64,000 nucleotides of DNA. Origin: Furcasterigmium furcatum (Eukaryota > Ascomycota > Sordariomycetes > Glomerellales > Plectosphaerellaceae). The stretch is from assembly GCA_001599815.1 (NCBI GenBank), contig BCIA01000005.1:537088-601087 (forward strand), given 5' to 3'. The stretch's first letter is position 1, and every line of letters begins with the position of its first letter. Of this stretch, positions 11,527 through 22,060 are shown in pieces. Below the pieces are notes generated by a model that searched no databases, was not told the origin of the DNA, and worked only from the letters and a program-made list of their open reading frames with translations. A program made the translations under genes and the position numbers.

Positions 11527-13098
11527 TCAGATCTTCTCCCTGAGGTTGAACCAGGTGCCGATAAGGAGAGAACGCGCGGCAAACGCTGAGAAGCCGCCGA
11601 GGCAGAGGATGGCGAGGTAGAGTCCCGAGAGCGCCTGGGCTCCCATGCTCTGGAGCATCTGGCCACCGATCGGGACCGTGATCAGCAGTCCAAAACTGAC
11701 GATGAAGTTCATGGTGCCGTAGTAGCGGCCGTAGTCTTTGGCCTCGCATGTTTTGCCCATGCAGACTGGAAAGGATTAGCACCATGTTCTTCTTCTCGTG
11801 TCATCTTTAGCGGATGAGTGACTTACCGGGAGTGAGGGACAGGAACGACCCAGATCCGAAACCCCAGAGGCCGGAGAAGACGTAGAGCGCCTCGATATGC
11901 GTCGAGCCGAAGGGCACGAGGGTGACCGCCGTGAAGATCAGAGTGACAACCATCATGCCGATCAGCACGTTGAAGTGGCCCACGCGGTCACCGGCTATGC
12001 CTGGCAAGATTCGACCGAGGCACGAAGCACCGTTGAGGATGGCAATCATGGTGTAGCCAGCCTCGGCGGGGAATCCTGCGAAAACCACCATGGTGGGCAG
12101 CATTCCCGTGACACCGAAGATGACGAACTCGAGGAGAAAGAAGCAGACAGTGACGAAGGAGAAGGCCGGAGAGCGGAAGGCCGTGAAGTTTATGCCGGCG
12201 CTCCTCTTCGTAGCGGGTGCCTCGAGCGGTGCCTCGCCGGGCCCTGGCGCGCGCTCTGCATCGGCCGGGGCGTCGGCTTTCATAAGATTATCGAAGGGCA
12301 GGACGCACAGCGTTGCGCCGACCATGATGGCGAGGATGAGGAACCCGAGTGCCCTGAAAGCCCACTTGTAGCCCCATCGGGGGAGGAGTTCTCGCAGGAG
12401 CAGCGGGAAGATGATGCCCCCCGTGCTTGATCCTGCGAGGGCAACGCCCATGGCGAGGCCGCGCAGGCGAACGAAGAGCTTGCCGACTGTGGCGATGGCA
12501 AGGGTAGAACAGATAGCACCGCCGATGCCGCCGAGCACGCCGAGGCACAGCATGAAGTGCCAGTACTGCGTGCACTCTGCCATGATGAAGAACATGGGAA
12601 CCGTGAAGAGGGTGGCCATGGGGGCGATCTTTCGAGGGCCATAGACGTCCACGATGGGTCCGGTCTGGATGCCGAGGAAGAGAGCCGTGAATGTGTACAG
12701 GCCGGTGATCCAACCGACGTCACGATCGGAGTAGTCTGAGAGCTGATTCATGGAGAGGTACGATTGAACGGTACCGATGCTCTGCATGAAGCCTGGTAGT
12801 GTTAGCCACAAGCCGGTGTGTCAAGAATGTCCTCTCTGTCCTTACCGTAAGACGGCGCAAGGAAAAGGAACGAAGCGAGAACGCAAAGCCATGCTGTCCA
12901 TTTCTTCTCGACGTCAATGGATCTCGCGGACAGCCTCGGTGAGAGAGACTGGCCGTCTATCTCGGGTATGACACCGTCATCGCCATGATCAGACACTCCT
13001 CGGCTCCTGGTGCGCGTGGCCTGGAGATACACAGCGGTCTGTCGATTGGACTCGGTCAGGGACAAGGAGGCGCGAGGATCGGGCGCAACCAGGGCCAT
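11527..13098 (-). CDS. MFS transporter, monocarboxylate-transporter-like
   Basis: Spliced model complement(11527-11765, 11827-12792, 12846-13098), 485 aa, the normal size for a 12-helix MFS carrier. The first 65 residues are polar and cytosolic. Helix 1 starts at WTAWLCVLASFLFLAPSYGF, and the first intron falls inside it. The motif after helix 2, GPIVDVYGPRK, is the loop motif A of the monocarboxylate porter group, and DRDVGWITGLYTF and GLAMGVALAGSSTGGI are typical of fungal MCT-like (Mch) proteins. A charged loop near AERAPGPGEAP separates the two six-helix halves. These proteins sit in the plasma or organelle membrane; substrates are mostly unknown. It lies in tandem downstream of the CYP505 gene on the same strand, with 836 bp between them. 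Confidence 0.88.
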
Positions 13099-13934
13099 GC
13101 TTCTTTTCGGCGGTGTCGTTTGGGGCTCGAGAAGGACAGGCCGCAGGTCAATTGACGAATGTGCAATGTGAATTGACAGTCGGAGGGGGCTTATGTGTCA
13201 TTGACACCTCATCCACGAGCCCTGGCTTGTTGGTGGCTTTCCCTCTTATACGCCATCTTGCGACACCGGCCCGGGCACACCATCTTTTCGAGGAGTCATC
13301 GCTCGCTGGGGGTGGAGGGAGGAGGGAAGAGAAAAAAAGGGGTATCCACCGTGTCGACCACGCCCTGCAGCACCCCAAGTCCCATCCGGCCACCGCATGG
13401 GGGCAAGCGCTCACCAATGATCCCCACGCGGCCGCATAAGCTGCGAGCGGCCCATGTCCCGATGGGGGACAGGCCTTCTTTTGACATCCGATATCGTGGG
13501 ATTTTTCTGGTGTTTTGGTGCCCCGTGGCCATTGTGCCGGCGGGTGGGTGGTCACACCATGGCCCATGCTTCAGGGGCCACGACATCCCCTGGACCGCCT
13601 TGGCCGCCGGTATCCGCAACCACTCGGCGAAGATCGTGACTCCCCGTCCCCCTCGTCTAGATCCTTCCAGACTCCCAGACCGCGTCTAGCGGTGTGCGAA
13701 GTCGAGTTTTGGGTTGTGCCAGGCATGGAGAGGCGTTCCGACGACACGTCGGATGAACTGGACTGGCGAGATCGATGGAATGGCATGCATCTTCCGGAAG
13801 CAAGCAGTGAGGTGATCAGAGCGGAAATTCAGTCTGCAGACATGCCACAACATCAAATCGGGCCAACAAAAGTCGGAGACCACACCCGGCTCCATGAAGT
13901 GAACCGGAAGCAATTCCCGACGCGTCTCAGTTCT
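13099..13934. other. Intergenic: MFS promoter side and CYP505 3' flank
   Basis: There are no supported genes or clear signals. The purine/A-rich patch near 13320-13345 is a simple-sequence tract upstream of the MFS start. Confidence 0.45.
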
Positions 13935-16900
13935 TCAGAACACGTCAACAGCGTATCTCTCCTTGAGAACCTCAATCCACCACTCGTCCACCTCCGCCTC
14001 AGTCTTCTCCCCGCATCGCTTCGCTGCCACCTCTCGGTACAGCTTCCTGACGACCTCCTTGCAGCCCAGGCTGACAGCCCTGCTGCCGCAAACGAACATC
14101 TTCGCGCCTTGATCCCAGAGACTGACCAGCGCCTCACGCTCAGCCCAGAGCCTGTCTTGGACGTGACCCGAGTATCCATCCCGGCTGCCGCCGCGAGAGT
14201 ACGCATATCGCACATCAACGACCCCGCTGCCTTCGAGTTCGGATGCGTACACCCTGTGGTACTTGCTGCGACATCCCACGAACAGAACCATCTTGCCCAT
14301 CGTCTCCTTGATCGCAGGATTCCGCCGCACCTGCTCTGCTCGGTGGGCGATGAACCCTGCAAATGGCGCGATGCCGGCTCCGGCGCACACCATGACGACC
14401 GGCGTCGTGATGTCCTCCGGAAGACGGAAGCGTGAGTGTCCAGCGCGCACGGCACATTTGATAGTAGCCCCGGGCTTGAGCCCGGCAAGGTAATGCGATG
14501 CCAGTCCGGGAACATGCGATCCTTCGTCGTCTGGCCTGGTCCCGATTGCTTCCCGCCCGAGGAGTGACCATGTCAGCGAGCACCGCGTGGGCGATGTCAA
14601 TGGCGACGATGAGATAGAGTAGGGACGAGGCCTGAGTGGTGGCAGCAAGGGGACTAGATCCTTTGCTGAGATTGAAACGCCCGGGTATGCGGTTAGTATG
14701 TGTAGCACTGACGGCCAGCTGACCGCCGGCATGTCCCGCAGTTCCCTCTGCAGGCGTTTGAGATGTTGTAGCTCCTCAGAGGCACATGCATTGATGAGAG
14801 TTTCAATTTGCTGGCAGCTGTCAGTTCGTGGTCTCTCACATGGCGGTAGATCCTAGGACTCAACTCACCCTTGGACTCGCGGGTTGGCCAAGTTCATGAC
14901 GATAGCTCAAGGTCCAAACTGTCGGATCACTCTCGTCAAGGCCACATCGACGCACTACACTCAGTAGTTTCTCCACGTCTTCTTCAGAGTTCCGAGGGTA
15001 AACGTCCAGATAGTCTCCCACCTCGTACGTCGTATTCTCAGGCAGATCGACAACCAGGCGGTACTTCGGGCGGTCTTCGTCCGATGTCAGAGCCTTGACT
15101 TCCCTGACCTTGGCCACGATCTGGCCGAGAGCTGTCTTGTCAGCCGTTGCCGAAAGCTCTCCACCGCTGGGTACGAGATCGGCCCCTGGGATGGCATTGG
15201 CGGCGTCCTTGGTCTCGTCGGACCCGTAAACCTTCAGTACCCCAGGCCACAGATGGTCCAGCTGCCATCGGTCAAAATCTCCGATCACATTGCCCTCTCC
15301 GGCATCTGCCACTCCTCGAGTCGCCAAAGGCTTGGCGCCTTTCTCTTCGAATTTGTCCTGGAGCTGAATGGGGACGGCCTGGAAGGTTTCCTTCCATTCA
15401 ACTGGACGGAGGTCGATAAGTGTCAGAAATAAGCTCGCCAGAATGCAGGAAGCTGCTGCTTACGGTTTCCGCAGCCAAAGACTGCGTATTGCGCTCCATC
15501 GAGACTGCCGTTGTCCAGTCCATTCAACCAGGGCATAAACTTGCTTGCGTTGTCTCATCACAAAATCAGCTCGCGGTATGCAAAGGCCGCAAAAGTCCAG
15601 TTGGGGCGCAACTTACCCGGAGGCAGGCCCTCATAATGAGACGAAGAAATGATAACGACAGGGCGGTCTTTCGGGATGCGATCTATGGCCTTGTTCAGGG
15701 GCTCGATGGAACATTCGAAGCCTCTCTGGCGGGCGAACACGGCCAACCTTCCCGCGAGGCCCTCGCAAGTCCCAGTGTTGCTTCCATAGAAGATTGACAT
15801 TGGGTGCCTTTCTCCCTCTTCTTCAGGGCCGACTTTCGTCCCTTCGTTGCCCGAGTGCAGTGTGCTCGAGGTAGAATTGAACATCGACGATGCGTGGAAG
15901 AGGTCTCGCTGTAGCGACATAGCGTCAGCTCCCGGGCGCGGCGTCGCGTGCATGAAAAGATCCTGTGGCCTGATTGTAGCGGTCTGCTTGACTTTTATCT
16001 CGTAGTTGGGGTCCTTGAGCTTGAAGTCGAACTTCTGCATCATAAGTGCGAGAGTCATGATCGACTCTTGCATTGCGAACTCAGTCCCTGGGGTAGAGTC
16101 AGATCTTGAGATCAACGCCGCGAAAAGAGAGATCGTACCGATGCATGCTCTCATACCGTTGCCGAAAGGCTAAATGAGATGTCAGTACCAGGAATAATCT
16201 CTGAGAGCCGACGCGTCATCTTACCTTGAAAACGTTAGGTGGCAGCTTCTTCATCCTGTCCTCCATCATTCTCTCGGGCTCGAAATCATCGGGGTTGTCG
16301 CCCCAGACATCAGGGTTTCGATGAAGGGTGTGAAGGAGAACGGTAACGGTCGTTCCGGGCTGAATGGCCCACTTCCCACCGAGAACTACGGGGCCCTGGT
16401 CGATGCTGTTGAGGGTAAATCCTCCAACAGGTGGTTGGAGGCGAAGTGCCTCCCTCAGGCTGGCTTTGGTATATGGTAGTCGATTCACATGATCCGCCGT
16501 CATGGGGTTTGTTCCGAGCACGCTGTCCACCTCCTCCTGGAGTTTCTTGTACTTGTCAGGGTTCAACATGAGATAGGCAAAAGTAAACGACAGTAGACCA
16601 GCTGTTGTCTCATGACCTGGTGAAGAAACAGTCAGAGGAATGAGATTCATTTCTGCGAGTTCGTTGCTTCTTACCAGCAGTCAAGAAAGTGATCATGTTG
16701 TCCCTGATCGAGTTGTCTGACAATCCTTTCCCAGTAACTGGATCACGTCCCTTGAGCATGGAGTTCACCAAGTCCTTCTTCTCAGTCGGGTTTGCTCGCC
16801 GTTTTGCGATCATCTCCATTGCAACACTGTGAAGGGTATTGCGATAGTTATCGAATCGCTCGTTAGCTTTCCAGTGCATGGCCTGGAGCCAGGCTGGCTG

Positions 16901-17529
16901 GACAGCTCGCAGCTGTGACTCGTAGAAACTTCCATTCATGGCAGACCCGAAAGGATGAGCTTCCTCCGAGTAGAACGAGTTGAACCGTACGTCCATTGCA
17001 CAGAGTGCGATGGTATCCAGCGTCAGGCGGGTGAATTCTGCCGTCACATCGATTGGGGTGTCGCTACCGTGGCGAGCCCACTTGAGCGCGAGTTGAGCGA
17101 TGATGTCGTACATTTCTAGAAACATGTCAGTCTTCCAGGCAATGGAGATACAATGCATGGAAATTCCGGACCTGGAAACATGCCCCGGATCGAAAGGGGG
17201 CCAAAGGCAGGGACAAGGACTCGATGAGCAATCTCCCAGTGCTCCTCGCCATGGTCGGCGGTGAAGAGGCCCTCTGGTACCACAAGCTGCTGTTGCTTGA
17301 GCACGCCGACTGGTATTTTGACAAAGTCCTTCCTGGTGCACACTTCATTGACCAGTTCCGGGCCGGTGATGAAGATTCTCTCGACGCCACCTAGGATCAT
17401 CTTGTAAATGGGGCCATACTGGTCAGCGTGTTCTGCCAGGCTGCGAAGGCTGTTCTGGCGGTCTATGCTCGGCAAGTTGCCCACGAGCGGCCATGGTGCG
17501 GGGCCAGGAATTGGTATAGTCTCTGCCAT
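13935..17529 (-). CDS. CYP505: CYP505-type self-sufficient cytochrome P450:NADPH reductase (P450foxy-like)
   Basis: Eight exons, complement(13935-14810, 14869-15401, 15464-15553, 15617-16087, 16139-16169, 16225-16616, 16675-17115, 17172-17529), encode 1063 aa, the usual length of this fused family. The P450 part shows the oxygen-binding AGHETT motif near residue 266 and the haem loop PFGNGMRACIG with ligand Cys406. A linker leads to an FMN domain (MSIFYGSNTGT, about 504-514), then an FAD domain (RPYSISSSP, 834-842) and an NADPH domain (CAGAGIAPFAGF, from 915). There is no N-terminal membrane anchor, as expected for soluble CYP505. Known members hydroxylate fatty acids at subterminal carbons; Fum6-type relatives act on polyketide chains, so the substrate is open. 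Start chosen at the ATG giving MAETIPIPGP, the conserved N-terminus. The haem loop is on a 31-nt exon. Confidence 0.95.
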
Positions 17530-18363
17530 AATGATACGGCTTTGAGTTATGTCAGGGCGAGAGTGTCTAGGGAACACAGAACCCAGCCGTGTGAAAAGGC
17601 TTCAATGGGGACGAGGGTTGCATATATGGCTTGGCGACATGGCATTGCCGAGGAATATGCCGTTCCTAAAAGCACCATAAGCGTATGAACATCTTCATTT
17701 AAGTAATGTAGTGTGTTGGTCTCAGGGACAGATGCGACACTGGGGGCTGGAATATGCGAACACGCCAGTTGGGACGCTTCGAATCTGACATCCATGTGCA
17801 AATGACTGCATGAATCCAACGTAAGCCCGATGGTATGCACTGCATCAGACAAAGATCCACTGCCCACGGCAAATCTGTCGAACGTTGCCGGCTGTCCTGA
17901 CTGGCCATTGATACGAGCTGACCTACCCCTGGCTTCCATCCTCGCGACTCGGGGGTAAAGTCTCAGGGGTGAGCCACTAGATTCCAATGGCGCAGATCAA
18001 CACACTCAGTACCACGACGACATCACTTCACATGCAGGTCAGATCAGCAATCTTTATCACGGTGAACAAAGTGGGCGCAAATGTTCTGTTCTCGCCAACG
18101 CACACAAAGACTCCGTGTGGTTCGAGGCAATCTATGCCTCTCAAAATAGAATACAAAGGCCCTCTGTCCCTTTGCTCCAAGTCCATTTATCATCGCCGTC
18201 TCTCCTAACACCAAACACCATCCGAACACTCATGCCTCTTATGCCGAAAAGGTAGTACTCCGACCAATGCGACCCTCCCCGATCGATTCCTCGCCCCCAT
18301 TCCTCCGATAATTTACACGCCTCCGAACTCCAGATTCGCCTCGACTCCATCGAAATATCCCTC
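17530..18363. other. Intergenic: CYP505 promoter and 3' flank of the Cys/His-module gene A
   Basis: No gene or recognisable signal. The only open frames are short and unlike any family I know. Confidence 0.45.
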
Positions 18364-20560
18364 CTACAGATAAAGTTCGCTGAGATAGGCCTCCCTGCAC
18401 GCAATAGTCTCCGTCCTGGGAGATCCGAGCGGATAGCGGCGCGTCATCTTCACCCTCTCGTAGCCTTCGGGAGTCTGCACGCGCGGTCCATACGGCACCA
18501 TGCGCTCCACGGCAGCGATCCTGTCGTCCGCGACTTTCATGAACGCGTCACGCTGGACCTGTTGCCTGTCCCTCAGCTCCTCGTACTCGTCGCGAAGGTC
18601 CCATGGCTCATGCGTGTCCCAGAAGGTCTGGTTCTCGCTCTTCTGCCGACGAAGGAGGTGGTCAAAGCCTTTCTGGACTGCGGCCGCGATCATGCCAAAG
18701 CTCGATACGGGCTGGTTGTTGGGAACGGCCGTTCTGTTCGGAATGTTGGCGAAGTGGACTTGCTGCCTGTTGTTCCTTAAAAGCCGTGGTTCCGGCTGAA
18801 GGGCATCCAGTGGCAAGGGGGCATAGCTCGGGTTCATTCTCCGTGACCCAGTGGCCTGACGGGACATCTCCTGCGCGTGGTTCTGCATGGGAGTGGCCGA
18901 AGTTCGTCTGCTGGTCTTGGGCGAATGGAGTGGGTAGTCCTCGACATTGGCAGACCGATGGGCAGATTGATGCTTGCTTTGCATAGAGAGTAGAGCATCC
19001 CTGCCAGCAACATCCATGGTGGGCTCCGGGACCGGGAGCTCATCAAGTGGATCGGCCTGCCGAGGGGCGGCGGCCTGCTGAGCAGTGCTCATCCCATAGC
19101 TTGGCTTCCTCTGGGGCAAGCCCGTCGGGTAGTTCTGCTTAGGGATGGCAGGATGGTGCACGCTGGTCTGGGGAACACTCAAACGCTGGTTCTGCGGGGG
19201 GTGCTGGGGCGCAGTCCTCTGTGCATTCCGCGAACTCTGAGCGTTGGTCTGAGGTAGATCCAGGTGCTGCTCTCGCAGAGGGGAGGTTGACATGCAATCA
19301 TGGATCCGGAAGTCACCATGTGGTTGATTCTGCATGTTCGCCATCATCACCCTCCGACCTTCCGCCTTGGGGATGACGGGGTCGTTGCTCTTGTCTCCGT
19401 CCAGAGGGTTGGAGATCATGAGACTAGCAAGCATCTTCTCGAACTTGGCTTCAGCCTTCTTGCCGGCCTCTTCCGCACCCCGGATGTACTGGTACATTCC
19501 GTTGTGGTGGGCACACAGCAGGGGCTCCTCGCAGTTGGCGGCACGCATATTGGCACAGCTCGATTCAGCACACCCGTGAGCAGCAGCACAGTAGCCACCT
19601 TCAACTTGGGCGGCGACGTTGCAGTCCGGCAGCTGGCACTTGTGTTTGGGGCACCGATCCGCATCAGTTGCTCGCTGATCAACGCATGCCTGGTCACTGC
19701 ATCCGTGGTCCTTGCAGAACGAGCCCTTCAGGAGAACGGAGAGACAGTCCTTCACCTTGCAACGGTGGACACGGCACGCCTGGGCCTTCGCGTTCTTGGG
19801 AGCGATGCATTCAGCGATCACGCAAGTGTGGGACGTGCAGTACGGGAAGTCTGAGCCGGGAGTCTCGACGGCGGCGGCGGAGCAGTCCGGCGCGTTGCAC
19901 GTGTGCTTGACGCAACGGTTGCGGCCTGGACGAGTCTTCTCCTTGCAGTCCTTGTGAGCGCAAAGCTTCACCTTCTTCTTGGGAGCATCGGGCTTGGCAA
20001 CCGCGGGCTTATCACTTGTGGTCGCGATAGGGATCTCTTGACGCGGCATCGCCTGGAACTGCGGCTTCTGGCCGACTTGGACCGGCTGGATGTGGTATGG
20101 CTGGACTTGAACGCGCTGAGTCGAGGGGACGGCAGTGTACGGGTAGCCTCGGGCGCGTGGGATATCAGAGACGGGCTGGAAGAGCGCGACAGAGCGGGAG
20201 TTCATCATGTTCTCATCTGTAAAACATCACATTAGTTCGTTTTCCCGGTGTCAGTAGTAGGATTGGGTAAACTTACGGTAATGACAGTAAGGCTCGTCGT
20301 ATTCAGTCAGGTGAAAGCAGGCGGACTCGCCTTTGAGAGCGGTACAGATATCTGTTGAACACGCTGGTTAGTGACTGCCAGTATGGAGAAAAATTCAGTA
20401 GGGGATACATACGATGACTGCAGTAGGGGAAGTAGAGCTGTTCTCCATCATCCAGGTTGCGATGGCTCGTGTAGGAGGTGCAGCCGGAGACTGGGCAGCG
20501 GATTCTCTCGCGCGACCGATGCTGGGAGCCGGAGACGAGTCTGGCGAAGTAGGATGGCAT
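18364..20560 (-). CDS. Cys/His-module protein A (seven C-x4-C-xn-C-x2-H units), function unknown
   Basis: Spliced model complement(18364-20216, 20277-20351, 20413-20560), 691 aa. I do not recognise a named domain. Residues about 160-312 hold seven consecutive units of the form C-x4-C-x(9-15)-C-x2/3-H, for example CKVKDC..SFCKDH and CSDQAC..RCPKH. Two looser Cys/His units sit in the first 75 residues, one in each short exon. Four such ligands per unit suggest zinc binding, but this is inference. A short Lys/Glu-rich helix (about 317-342) and a long disordered Gln/Pro/Ser tail follow, with an ordered-looking Trp/Arg/Glu patch (TFWDTHEPWDLRDEYEELRD) near the end. No signal peptide or membrane segment. 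Both introns are phase 1 and split a His codon of a C-x2-H motif. The ATG at 20560 is the first after the stop-free repeat leader and starts MPSYFARL. Tandem paralogue at 22061-23836. Confidence 0.75.
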
Positions 20561-20600
20561 CGTATCTGATGTTAGAAGTCGAGATAAGGGTAGGAGGCCG

Positions 20601-21125
20601 ATGGGAAACGATCGAGAGTTGATAAGGTTGATGGAAAAGCGGCGCGGTTGATGGAAAGCGATGGAGAATCGGTAGCGAGGCGCGGGGAGAGCGAGGAGTT
20701 GGTAAAGTTGATGGAGAGCGCTTCTGCTTGATGGAAAGGTCGTAAAAGTGATAAAAAGTCGACCCGGTCGCTGGAAGTTGATGGTCTTGACGGAAACTCG
20801 ATAGCGAGGCGCGGGAAGTGATGGAAAAGTGATGGAAATCAACAGGAAGTCGATGGGGTTGATGGGAAGTCGTTCAGGTTGATGAGAAGTCGCTCAGGTT
20901 GATGAGAGGGTAGCCCGCTTGATGAAAAGTCGCTGAAAACCGAAGTAATGGTGGCGGGATTGATAAAAACGCGATCCGATCGGTCAAAAGCTGATGGAAA
21001 GCGACGGGGAGTAGGCGGAATTGATGGGGAGTTGATTAAAAGCGATCGCAGGTGATGGAAAGCTTCAGGAATTGATGAAGAGCCGACCCGATTGATGAGA
21101 AATGGATGGGGTTGATAAAAAGGCG
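20601..21125. repeat. Degenerate short-unit array upstream of gene A (TTGATGGAAAGTCG-like)
   Basis: More than twenty imperfect copies of a core close to GTTGATGGAAAGTCG (plus strand) recur here, with variants such as TTGATAAAAAG and TTGATGAGAAG. Four units are phased at 20 bp (20857-20936). A larger block containing TAGCGAGGCGCGGG recurs about 128 bp apart (near 20672 and 20800), so duplication happened at two scales. On the gene A sense strand the array reads as C/T/A-rich ATCAA- and TTTCCATCAA-type sequence ending about 40 bases before the start codon. The array is therefore promoter or 5' leader sequence of gene A. Confidence 0.8.
20857..20936. repeat. Four-unit tandem repeat with exact 20-bp period
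   Basis: Units begin at 20857, 20877, 20897 and 20917. The second differs from the first by only two bases (GGTTGATGAGAAGTCGCTCA against GGTTGATGGGAAGTCGTTCA), while the third keeps only its first half. This is the clearest part of the larger degenerate array. Confidence 0.85.
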
Positions 21126-22060
21126 AGGTTGGTTGGCTGTGGTGGTTGTGAGGCCATCGCGGGATCCGAAGTACGTGGAGGCCTGGAGATATATGGAGTT
21201 TTGGTGGCCCCGCGCCCGCGAGCTTTATCACCTGACCGGGTTTTGTCACATGACTTGCGTGTGATCACATGATAATGGTGATGATTAGGGTAATGTTCAA
21301 TATGTCAATGAAGTCTGTACAGAGGGAGGTGTGCCGGGTGTCAAGGGACTCTATGGTGTTGTGCTATGTGGTGTGGGTGGGAGTCTGATCTATGTCCATG
21401 AACCCACCCCAAGTAGTAACGTATTATGGTTGGCGCCGTATCTCTTGATGGATACGCCCAGATAGACCAACTCCAGTTGGTCAGCGTGTGGGTGACTTTA
21501 AGTCACCAAATTGGGCATCGGCAGTCAATCTGCGTTGCCATCAGCCCGGGGCATCCATCTCGCCCCTTTTTGCCAAAGTCTCTCGACATTAAGAAGTCCT
21601 TCCGGGCGCGAATGTCATCGTCTCCTCAAAAGACAGTCCAAATCAGATCTCCCCTCGAACCAACGCTCCTAGACCCAGAAAAATGAAAGTACAGGGAAAG
21701 AGCCGAAACCAGGATGTCGACGAAGCGGCGCAGCCGCGGCGCGCAAACCCGAGATAGGAGAAAGAAGAGAAGTAAAAGGGCCACGAACTGAACATGTAAT
21801 ACAATGAGCCACGAGTGTGAGCGGGGATACGGATACCAGAAAGAATCTCCGAGTGACAAAGGTTGAAGAGGTGGGCACGAGGTGATGAGCCCAGGCAGGG
21901 TCTGTTCTCCAGACAGTGGCCTTCATGACCGGAATCAGTGATCAAGAGGCCGACAGCACGTCTCGCACTGCCAAAAAGGGGATCTCTGGCCCGAGCCTCG
22001 GCGGGCGTGTGTATCTCTAGGACGCCTGACCTCTCGAGTATCATCATGACGACGCTCTCT
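21126..22060. other. Intergenic between the two Cys/His-module genes
   Basis: No gene is supported. Two nearby CACATG E-box-like hexamers occur around 21246-21270, in sequence upstream of gene A; their use is unknown. The remainder is the 3' flank of gene B. Confidence 0.45.

Noticed and set aside
11527..17529. Secondary-metabolite gene cluster around the CYP505 gene
   Set aside because: No polyketide, peptide or terpene synthase and no cluster regulator is adjacent; neighbours on both sides belong to other processes.
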